Shown here one piece after another: positions 54,317-64,000 of a stretch of DNA of 64,000 nucleotides. The stretch covers positions 58,289,980 to 58,353,979 of the forward strand of contig NC_068575.1 of assembly GCF_025698545.1 (NCBI RefSeq), given 5' to 3'. Within the stretch, counting starts at the first letter, position 1; each line of letters opens with the position of its first letter. The notes below the pieces were generated by a model. The model did no database searches and had not been told where the DNA came from. It saw only the letters and a program-made list of their open reading frames with translations. Both the position numbers and the translations under genes were made by a program. This DNA comes from Gossypium raimondii. Taxonomy: Eukaryota > Streptophyta > Magnoliopsida > Malvales > Malvaceae.

Positions 54317-57303
54317 TTATTCAACTTTAGGGTGATCACTAGAAGAAGATTCGGCTAAGGTAATATCAGTAGAATACTTTTTGATCCTCAAGGAAATAAG
54401 AATGCTTGACATAATCCCAAGTGAAGGTAAAATATAAGACCAAACCTTTGATTTCTGGGAGCCAGATGCTGTAGCAACAGCTGCACCAGCAAGGCTGCCG
54501 ATGGAAGTGTTCTGCAAGATCATTGGGACACAGCCAATGACAGTAGGAAGCAGAAAATCCACTATGAATCTAACATTTGTGGCAGCTAGAGCATAATTGA
54601 TGACGTAGGAAGGGATGGGAGAGAAACGTGCAAGAAGGACAAATCTCCAACCATCTCGTTCAACTCCATGGGAAAGGAGATGGAAGTATTTGTTATTCAG
54701 GACCCAGTTCATTGCAGAACTTGAACTTTTGAAAACCAGCCTAAACAAATTGAAAAAACCAAAATTGGTTATATATGTAACAGGAAATTACTGAAAGAAA
54801 GAATAATAAATGGATATAAGAAAAGATAAAAGATCGATATAGCATCAGATTCAGAATGCTAAGAAAAATGAGTAAGGCTACACTTCTGGCACACAAGCTA
54901 GATCCTGGTTCTGTGAAATCAACTACAAACAATGTAGACTTGGCTTTTTGATGAGAGGTTGCTTAAAATAAGTTCACTAACATTATGCCACTTTGTTCAT
55001 TCTTTCAATGAATGTAGCTGGACAAATAGAGGACGTTAGGAGTAATGTTACCCCCTTTAAATTGAACTTCGCATTGAAGAAAAATATTCCGATTTCACCT
55101 TAATTTATTATGTCTGAACTTCTGATAAATACATTTACTTTCTTCCTCCCGTTCAGTTCACTCATTTTTATATAATATTTCAAGTATAATTGACCAAACA
55201 TATTCTTCAATTTCCTAACAAGTTGACCCAAAGCACAAAATCTGAAGAGTAAAAGACCAGCATTGCAGCAAATCAAATCTTTGATAAAAAAATTAGGAAC
55301 TTCATTAGTGGAGGAGGAAAGAAAAAGACTTTGCTCTATATCTTGTTAGCACCCATAAACACTTTCATCTAGTTTCACTGCCATCCAAAAATTTCAGCAA
55401 CTATTCTGCATAACATTAGCCTTCATTTGACATCCAATGTACATCAAAATCTAAACCCCTATTCGAAGCTCCAGTTTTACCATAGCCAAATACCCTAAAA
55501 TCCCTTATTTTTATGTCCCACCATAAACCTAGGGCAGACTTCACTAATATGTCTTGAATGACAACCGATAGAATTTTTTTTCCACGGCTCTTCAATTGAA
55601 ACCCTTTGGTTTAGTTAATTTCTTGAATCAGAAATGTTTCTAAGTGAAACCAGTAATCAAGCTTTGGATATTTTTAGTGCAAAATTCAAACAAGCTAATT
55701 GAAGACTTAAACTACTCAAGATTTTTATTTTACTAGTAATTTTTCTAGATTTAGGATTCTGAAATGTAGGATACTTTTACATCAATTAATTTTGTTTATT
55801 TTCCAAGAATTAAGACTGTTTAGCCAGTTTTGGTATTTGTATTTGTATTAGGTATTGTTGAAGCATATATAGTGGCTATTTTCTTTACCAATTTATAAGT
55901 TCTATCGATTTCAGATCAGAGAACTGTCATAAAATCAACCAGCTAACTGTCCTACACCAATAGTATTATAGCTTAAAGCTCAAGACATTAATGTAATTCT
56001 GGTTAACAATGGATACAACTGCAAAACCAAATCAAATGCTAAAGCTCTTTATCAAGATCACAAAAGGCTGTACCCAGTGCAGAAAGCTCTCTCACTATAA
56101 GCAGGGTCTGGGAGAAGGTTAAAAATTGATAAAAACTAGATTGAACCGGTAAAAGCCAGTTTTATATTAAAGATCATACCATTAACTCAAGTGCACAATT
56201 TTATTAACTATTAACTGTACTTAATATTAATTTAACATTAAGTTTAGTTTTTAAATATCTGAAAGTAGTTTCTATCAAACCAACCGATCCAATCAGTCGG
56301 ATTGATTGGACCAAAAATCAGAGATCTGACTGGTTGAACCTCCAGTCTAGTTATTCTTAAGCTCATCAGGTTGAAGTCTTTTAGTAATTGATAGTTCTAA
56401 TGGTAATACTATTGAGATATTGTAATTCAATCAACATTAGGTGCCACTACTAGGGAATCCTAGGAATGAAGCTAGGGAATTTCACCTCTTCTTCTCTTTC
56501 AGATCGAAATACTTATGCCCACAAAGATGCTCATGAAAGCTGATATTTTGGAGGGGAAAACTAGCAAAAATCGCTACTATAATGGATACCAAAATATGAT
56601 GCAACAACACTAGCAAAGATCCCATCTAAGATTAAGCAATGGGAAAGATTGACCAAATTTGATCCGTCATGTTATTGGAAACCTATTTAGATGAGGCGGT
56701 GTTCAACACTATCTGGCTTTAGCCTCACCATGTCTTCCCCAAAATCATGGGATTAATAAAGATAATTCAATTCATTCAACCACGATTCAAAGGAGAAATG
56801 AAATCGAAAGCAAACAATGGTGATGAAAGCAAATCAGAGAAGGTTCAAATTCAAATAGATCACAAATCGAATGAACTAAAGAAAGTTCAGACAGCAAAAG
56901 CAAGCAACCATCGAAAACATTTAAGATCAGAGTGACATAATTCATTAATATAAAACAAAAATAAAATCGGAAGTAAAGGAGAGCAGAGACGGGACCTGCC
57001 AATCCAGAAAGAGAGAGAAGCCCCCATAATCTTAGCGGAAAAGACGCAGAGGACGGCGGGGACGAAGCCGAAGAGCATAGCAGCGCCGGCCTCGAAGAAA
57101 ACGGCGTAGGGCAAGCAGAGGGAAAGAGTGAGGGTGTGGACGGCAACGTAAAGAGGGATGGCCCAAATCCCCAATCGGTCCGACCATTGGTGGAAATAGC
57201 GAAGAGCGGCGTCTTGGTCGAACCCCAATGCACCTCCATAGTGCTTGGCTATAGCAATTACACCCACAACCGCCCCTACTTTGAACAACGTCCCTAGCTT
57301 CAT
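54317..57303 (-). CDS. TVP38/VTT (SNARE-associated Golgi, DedA-like) family membrane protein
   Basis: Multi-span endomembrane protein; relatives (TVP38, TMEM64, VMP1/TMEM41 types) act in vesicle traffic or lipid scrambling, but the role of this plant member is unknown. Two minus-strand exons, 56996-57303 and 54317-54740, are joined over a 2,255-bp intron, giving 732 nt, 243 codons plus stop. Hydrophobic segments lie at residues about 4-20, 46-65, 70-95 and 140-185. The VTT core reads CLPYAVFFEAGAAMLFGF, then SAKIMGASLSFWIGR, and after the junction LLARFSPIPSYVINYALAAT with FLLPTVIGCVPM, matching the F..R.SP.P...NY pattern of the family. A last membrane segment (YILPSLGIMSSILISLRI) precedes a short hydrophilic tail ending SSSDHPKVE. 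Confidence 0.9.
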
Positions 57304-57549
57304 TTTTTCCCCTTACTTTAGCTAAGGCTCTCAGTATACAAGTAGTCAGTCGGCATTACTCATCTCCTAATATATATCTATATAATACTAATATATTCTA
57401 AAATAATAATCTTTCCCCAATCCGTCCTCTCCCTCTGCATTTCCCGACACCTATCTATAACACTAATGTAGTTAACCAAACCATTAGGGATGTTCAAGAA
57501 ATAGTTAATCGATTATATCAAATCAATTCCATTTCATCATGTTTTTTAT

Positions 57550-57695
57550 CTACTGGATTTGGATAGACGGTGCGGTACATTTAATTTACTTTTTGTCTCA
57601 CTTATAGTAACGTTACAATGTTTAATTTAATCGTCACCAATATTTTTACACTAACAGTAGATAAATGTATCGTCCATTCAAACTCACTTTTAGTT
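57550..57695. mobile_element. Small MITE, family member 3, inverted relative to copy 2
   Basis: The left end tggatttggatagacggtgc matches the inverted right end of copy 2, and the reverse complement of the right end (gtgagtttgaatggacgat) matches the left end of copy 2. The inside is A+T-rich with no coding sequence. Confidence 0.5.
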
Positions 57696-57699
57696 TATC

Positions 57700-59490
57700 A
57701 ATTTTCAATTTTGATAATTCAAACTAAATAATATCTACGTAAAATATAGTTCATCGTAATGAAAATAACTGGCGAACTTTAAAAAGTGGCAAGATTCCTA
57801 CATTGTTCAATGTCCATTTCTTAATATTTGGAATACAAGTTTTTCCCTCTTTATTCCTTCATTAAACAAATGTTTGCATTTGCATTTAAATTTTTCTTAC
57901 TAAATTATTTTAGGTATACGTAACTTGATAAATGTACTATCAAGGCCTTTGTATTAAAGGTCAATTTGCATTTTACCTCTTTTATTTTAAAAATGAATAA
58001 ATTAATTCATGTGCGTTAGATCAAAGAGTAAAGTGGACCTCTTTATTAAATTTTTATCAATTTCAACTATTGAAATTTGGCATTATATGTCAAAATGAGG
58101 ACCAATTTGCAATTCGACATGATAAATGTTATAAATTGGCTTATAAATTTGAATATACAAGCAAAACGAAATAAATAACATATCATAAATTGAATTTATA
58201 TAATTTCATAACCAATCATGAATGACTGACTAGAGCATTGATGCAAATAATATCCAAATATCAAATTCGTCCCTTATAGAACTTCCTCAAAGCAAAAAAA
58301 AAAAAAAAAAATCTATTGGGAAGATCAAAGAAAAAAACATATTCTTTCGTTTCCGTAAAGAATTCTTCAAAAAAATTCCAAACCTAATTTTTTCAAAAAA
58401 GAACTTACAGTACTTTTGTGTTTACGAGCCAAAGTTTCAACAGAATAAAACCAAAGTATATATTTTATTTGATATAAACTCTTTTTTTTTTTGAAGACCC
58501 ACTGTGATAATAAGAAAGATTTTTATATATACGCACAATTCAACCAATAATATCAGAATCAGGGGCTTATTAATAGGGTGTCCTAATGTGTTACAAGATT
58601 TCGCCTTAAATAATGATTCAATGAGTGAAAATAATTGAAATCCTTGTATCTAACGTTTTCGTAACATTATCTATTAAAATATATTTTCTAACATTTAACT
58701 CTCTACCGAGTACTAAATTTTCGCATCAACCCATAATTGTAATCAATTATGCAAAATATGAACATAACATAACCTTAAAAAATTACTAACCTAACCTAAT
58801 AATCAAAACCAATACAACCCACATCATACACTCAAAATTAACCTTAAAACATAAGCAAATGACCCAGTTAACCTCACGAAAATGATTATCAAAAAGAAGA
58901 AAAGAAAAATGCCCCACGAAAGAATAAAACAGTGAGTAGTGACATGTGTTAGTCGGCAAAAACATTTGGGTAAATTGCTCACTTTGTTTTGGCGAAAACT
59001 TTTAAGGGGTTCTTATAGATTTTACAGAATTCATGCTTAATTTTTATAAGCTTATTATCCATTTTTCTTTAAAATTAATATCAAGATGAAAATAAAAAAA
59101 AAGGGTAAAATTATTTTTCTAAACTTGTAGTTCTTTTAATGATTCCCATTTTCAACCATACTTAATATTATTAATTTGTATATCCCACATTATAGTTAGG
59201 CAGTCAATTCTAACCCATTTTAAATTTTTTTGACTAACTTACTTAAATAAACTAGATTTAAAAATGTTAAAAATTGATCAATTTATGTAATTGGAATTAT
59301 TTTTTAAATCTCATTCAACTTGATTCAAATTAAAAATGACTTGAACATAATATAAGCGAATGAATTAAATTTAAATATAATTCTATTTAATAAAAAAACA
59401 AAGAGGGTAACATAAATTATTAACCTGTTTTAATTTTATAATTTGTAAGTAATTGTGGATTATGATAAAATATCTAATTACCATATGGGA
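57700..59490. other. Intergenic, A+T-rich, no gene seen
   Basis: Includes a run of about 18 A near 58295-58312. No ORF, RNA gene or repeat terminus is supported. Confidence 0.45.
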
Positions 59491-59514
59491 CATATAAATT
59501 CATCGATATTTGCT

Positions 59515-59765
59515 TTCTTTTATGTATCCATGGCTACTATATTTTCCATTTGTTAAAATTAGTTTTAAAGAAAAAAGTTAAAAAAATATAAAATAAACTA
59601 TTCAAAACGAAAAAATATAGGATCGATAGTATAAATTAACCTAAAATTTTTGTTTGAAATGATGATTTAACATGCCACGTCAACTTATCGTTATAGCGTT
59701 AACGAAAATTAATTACTTAACGACTGAAATAGTATAACGCGATAACGTAAGTTACAGTATTATGG
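59515..59765. mobile_element. Right half of a foldback-family element
   Basis: 'ttttccatttgttaaaa', 'attcaaaacgaaaaaatata', 'aacctaaaatttttgtttg' and 'aaatgatgatttaacatgc' followed by 'cacgtcaacttatc' reproduce, in order and orientation, the right arm of the element at 11294-11918. No left arm is seen next to it. Confidence 0.6.
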
Positions 59766-59789
59766 AGTTTATTAAAAAACAAATCCGTG

Positions 59790-61320
59790 GGGTAGAAGAA
59801 CTCTGTTCCAGTCCCTGTAGCAGGGGGCTCTCTGCCCAAGTCTTTATGTAATTCAGATTTGTCTTAGTTGATTATGAAAATTTCCATAAAAAAATTGCAT
59901 GACATGTAAATGTTATGATATTTATATTTACTTTATTATATTTTAAATTGAGGCTGAGCCTTACCAACCATGGATGAGATGCCTGCACTGCACCTCACCT
60001 CTGTAGTGTTTTACCAATGCACGTAAGTCCGTGTGGGTCAAAGTCAAACTTTGAATTGAATGGACTCGCCAAGTATCTAAAAAATAGTGGGTAAAAAACG
60101 TTATTACGATCAAGATAAAGCAAATGAAATTGCCTTAATTTTTTTAATTAAAATAAATAATCAGGTAAATTCTAGAAGAGATGGTCAACCACAATCTAAG
60201 ACGTCGATTTTGACAATTTAGATTAAGATAATCAAAGTTGTGGGTGGGCCCACGTTAACCAAATGCTTCAAACCATGTGATACTGTGCTTTTTTTTTGTC
60301 TTTCTTGTATAGGAAGAATGTTTCACTCGTGGAATTAATGTGATGTATGATTCTAGACATCTTTTAAAAATATTTAATCTTAAAAATGCTTCTCTCATAC
60401 CCAAGGCTTCATCGAACCACCCTACCTAACCAAATATTTCATGCATATCTAAAATTCGGGCAAATTAATTACATCTTTAGCTTGAAAATAAATAAATTAA
60501 TTTATATATGTTAGATACGTGAATAAAATAATATATTTCCTTAAAATATATTATTTATTCGATATAAAAGGTATAATGACAAAATTAGTTCTCACTCAAT
60601 CTTTACATATTTATTTAATTTGACCACTACTCTTCCGACGGAAATAAGTTTGAAAATTTTAAAAGTACTAATGTTAAAGGGTTAAAAGGACTTAGTAATA
60701 TATATTTTATAAAATTTGTTTATAACTTTTATGGTTTTAATAGTTTTAAAATATAAAGAGCTTAATTGATTTCTTTTAATTTATTATTAAGGCTTTTTCT
60801 TTTTACTCTTTACCCTTATTAATTTTTAATAAAAGAGCAGGATCAAATTGAATAAATAAGTAAAAGTTTAGAGCTAAATTTATTATTATCGTTATAGATA
60901 AACGTTAAAATAAACATTTAATGGTACAATTGTAACGGATGAGTTATTTTTACTCACTTATCTAATGTACAAGGGTTAATTTGCTCTCTTTTTTTCCAAT
61001 AAAGAAGTTAAAATGCAATCTAGAATATAATACAAAGGGTTTTGTGATACTTTTACCTTTTAAGCACCTAATGTCCTTCATTTTAGAAATTGTGAATTAT
61101 GAATAATTTAAGTTAATAATCAATTTTCTAATTACCCTTTTAAATAATGATTTTCTTTTTGCTTAAGTCCTCCAAGTAAACCCTCTCAAGTCTGAGTTGA
61201 AAATTTTAGGATTATATAATTTTTTTCTTTTTGGTATAAGAGAAGTACTAGCACAAATATCAATCCAACAAAGCGAATCCCCTCCAATTTAATCATCGTA
61301 CAATAATTGAAGCACTGTTT
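59790..61320. other. Intergenic, A+T-rich
   Basis: 59790-59870 has a GC-richer phrase (gtccctgtagcagggggctc) with a small hairpin, probably a repeat fragment. The remainder shows nothing I can support. Confidence 0.4.
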
Positions 61321-61580
61321 TAGTGGTTGCACGTAAATATGACTCTCACAGCATGTTTGGTTCACCGTGTTGGGTATGCGATTACGCCTCTATTAAGCGC
61401 GCCCCACCCATTCCTGCGTTTGGTTCGCTGTAATGCCCTATTACGGGCTTATGCGGTTACGGACGTATACGGTATATTCTCTGCTTCCAGGCCGATTCGC
61501 ATTCCCTTCCAAAAACCACGATTACCCTATTACGGACGCATTCCCGAAAACAGAGACTGTTTTACCCTCACCGAAATCGA

Positions 61581-61664
61581 CCTGCAGCCTCTCCCTCTCC
61601 CTCCCTCCCGAAATCGCCGAAATCACCTCCACCCTCTCCCTCTCCCTCCCTCCTGAAATCGCCG
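61581..61664 (+). repeat. 40-bp tandem duplication, C/T-rich
   Basis: 'cctctccctctccctccctc' followed by c/t-cgaaatcgccg occurs twice in succession. Confidence 0.85.
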
Positions 61665-63712
61665 CTCCCGTTTCACTCCACCGTCTCAGATCTCTGGGCC
61701 AACTGTTTCGGCAAGTGGTTCTTCTCATTTTTTCATCTCGAATTTTTATTTTCTTCCTCACGATTTCTTTTTTATCATTTTATTTGTTTATTCCCACCGG
61801 TTATTCCCACCGGCTGAATGTTGTTTATTTTTAGACCTGATTTGCTTGTTCTGTCAACACACTGCAGATTTGTGTTCTTCAAATGCAAATAAACCCCAAA
61901 GAAAACCTTTCCAATTCAATCAAGGTAAACATTGCCTTCCCTAATCCCTTTTATGTGTTCTGTCAATAATGTTCCGATTCTTTGTCAGTATAGTCAATAC
62001 TCATTCAAATTTTATGATATTCTTTGGGGAATAGATGCCAAGTTTAGAGGTGTTTGGAGGACTACAGTGAACAATCCATAGATGCATTCATAATCCCCTT
62101 TATTTTTAGATGGTAAAAAAGGCAAAAGATCGCTAAGACAATGATAAATAGCATTATTTCCTTCGAATTTCCGTTGAATAGCACTAGATCATAACTTAAT
62201 CAAGGAAAAAAGCAACCCATCAATGGTTAGAGTACATAATAGTCAGATACGACCGTAGGCATTATGGTTCCTCAATCTGTTGTAGCAACAAATTCCAGTT
62301 GGTATTTCATTTCTCTGTCCTACTAATGAATGGTTAGAGATAATCCTCATCTACCAACGGCTCTGATTTGTTCTATTCCTTTTTCTGAGTCTAACCGGTT
62401 CTACAAGCCAACCAAAAGGTTGCTCCTCCTCAAACATCATTGTTGTGAAGCGATTAGACTCATTCTTGTTGATGTGGAGGCACCATAAGAAGGTTTTGTT
62501 TTTTCTTTTGCTTCAACAACATTAGAGCAAGTTCAACTTCCCTGTCACTGAATCAACTACCACCTTTGGTCCTGTACAATCAGAAAAACAAATGTATAAT
62601 AAATAAAAAAAATAAAACTTTTCTTCTTTTAGTTGTTGTTTACATAAATTCTACTTGTTATCACTTGTTTCTTTGTTCGGTGAAAGTGAATTGCAACATC
62701 GATAAATTAGGAGTGTATGCAATTAAATTTCATACCATCTTCAGCTACCAAGCAATGGATTCATCATGGCATATAACATATACTATAACAGATAAGCAAC
62801 TACAACAGTTCTAGCAGGAAAAAGAATAAAAAAGAACCAAACCAGGTCCAATGGCAAGAACTGTCTTTGATCCTGCTGAAACCTGTTCAAAACAGCCTAT
62901 GACTGTTTTGAATTTAGATGGAAGATTGTTTTGAATCTGATATGCAGTCTATTGTTCTGTTGAAGTTTGTCTTATTTAGATGAGGGTGAAGTTTGTCTTA
63001 TTTAGAAGATTCTGATCTGCAGTTTAATGTGATTTCTTAGGTCAAATATCTGTATGTTGTTTGACATGGCTTGCAGTCTAATGTGATTTCTTAAGTCAAA
63101 TTTTCTTATTTAAATTTGTATGTGTTCTGTTTTGATGTTGTCAATATGAAACATCAGATCATCATGTTCTGTCATCCAGCTTTAATTCTAGTTTATTCTT
63201 CTGCTTTTCCTTTGCTGCATGGAACTGCAAGATTTCAGTCCCATAAACTGAGAAAATTAGTCTGTGACTTGATATTAGATAGTTGCTTTTGTGTTTGTCA
63301 TTAGATAATTTAGATTACACAGACATGTATTGTGTTTGATAAATCTGTGTAGGCACTTTGACTGAGCAAAAATGTTATTTGTTCTTTCTTGTTATTTCAC
63401 TGAGCAAAAATCTGTGTAGGCACTTCTGCCTTTGTTATTTGTTCTTTCTTTTCTTTTGCTCGTTCTTTTGCTTAAAATGCGGCTGCCTGTCACTAGGTTG
63501 ATTGGTTGATTGACTGTTTGATTGACTGTGATTCCTTTGCTGTTACTTTGCTTAAAATGCTTAGAAGTGTGAATTATTTTGTATATTAGCACCCCTGTTA
63601 AATTTCTTACAAGTGAGGTTCCAGTAAATTGATGTTCTATGTGAACTTTTGTAGGTATTGGACTGTTAGCTACCGATTTGCTCCAGACATAAATCGTTGG
63701 CAAGCTGAAACT

Positions 63713-63775
63713 CTAGTTGCAATTTAAGAGGTATTTTATAGTTGCAATTTAAGAGGTTTTTTATAGTTGCAATTC
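63713..63775 (+). repeat. 27-bp tandem repeat, about 2.5 copies
   Basis: 'tagttgcaatttaagaggt' plus a short T-rich spacer is repeated; the third copy is partial (tagttgcaatt). Confidence 0.9.
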
Positions 63776-63923
63776 CAATAAATTGGACTGTTTTTTTATG
63801 GCTTACTCCATAGTAATGTTTTTATAGTTATATTTTGCAAATGGTGATGTAATAAGTTGATTTTTATTGGTACTGAAAATTTTAAATACGGATATATGTC
63901 AATTTGTTTATTAATACGGATAC

Positions 63924-63943
63924 GTGTGTGTGTGTGTGTGTGT
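63924..63943 (+). repeat. (GT)n microsatellite
   Basis: About ten GT dinucleotides. Confidence 0.95.
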
Positions 63944-64000
63944 CTGTACAAATGCATGGCTGGACTGAGATAAAATAAAATCATGGAAATAAAACTTATT

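Larger units (their letters stand above)
61340..64000 (+). mobile_element. Left part of a larger DNA-transposon-like repeat, running off the window
   Basis: 'catgtttggttcaccg' (61350) and 'cgtttggttcgctgtaatg' (61410) are the same kind of subterminal words as at 29048-33273. They are followed by GC-rich 'ccctattacggg' palindromic words, a C/T-rich leader-like tract with a 40-bp tandem duplication (61581-61664), and then A+T-rich sequence with several short direct duplications. No transposase frame is found, and no right end lies in the window. It could instead be a leader of a gene lying beyond the window. Confidence 0.35.

Noticed and set aside
61327..61834. Plus-strand ORFs of 109 and 133 codons and the minus ORF of 79
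   Set aside because: Their length comes from a C/T-rich tandem duplication and repeat termini; the three frames contradict each other and none has a domain.

Overview
The window is A+T-rich plant nuclear DNA. The protein genes are spliced, with GT/AG introns and plant-type isoforms (glyoxysomal citrate synthase, a xyloglucan-modifying wall enzyme). The gene sequences and the repeat families (a gypsy-type LTR beginning TGTAACACCCC, foldback elements with 'ttttagtcact' termini) suggest a mallow-family dicot such as cotton. That assignment rests on recognition alone, since no search was run.

Seven protein-coding genes are supported, and all are on the minus strand: (1) dihydroorotase PYR4 (1-2665, 3' end outside the window); (2) a sugar-phosphate/phosphate translocator-like transporter (5329-10234, 11 coding exons, 488 codons, including a 13-nt microexon); (3) V-type ATPase subunit D (13962-14747, intronless CDS with an inferred 5'UTR intron); (4) peroxisomal citrate synthase (18334-23167, 13 exons, 511 codons, with a PTS2 signal); (5) a FES1/SIL1-type Hsp70 nucleotide exchange factor (35330-38611, 7 exons); (6) a xyloglucan endotransglucosylase/hydrolase of the XTH4/5 type (44099-45279, 4 exons); (7) a TVP38/VTT-family membrane protein (54317-57303, 2 exons). 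For genes 2, 4, 5, 6 and 7 the exons I drew give reading frames that close exactly, which supports the splice sites. The genes are ordinary housekeeping or cell-wall genes and do not form one pathway.

The intergenic space holds many small mobile elements: a 3,153-bp solo LTR with a perfect 5-bp target duplication (29387-32539) inside an older inverted-repeat DNA element (about 29048-33273); a long foldback element (11294-11918) with half copies near 23590 and 59580; an element carrying a captured host-gene fragment (about 17435-17967); two tRNA-derived SINE copies (about 16705-16840 and 50515-50628); three small related MITEs (41303, 51276, 57550); a 334-bp TIR element (25163-25496); a LINE-type RNase H relic (46086-46480); and the left part of a larger repeat at the right edge (61340 onward).

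A possible non-coding gene, a C/D-box snoRNA-like sequence with a telo-box, site II and TATA promoter, lies at 40832-41252 on the minus strand. I saw no clear sign of a wholly new system. The most unusual items are the snoRNA-like unit, the gene-fragment-carrying element, the microexon, and the unresolved start codon of PYR4.
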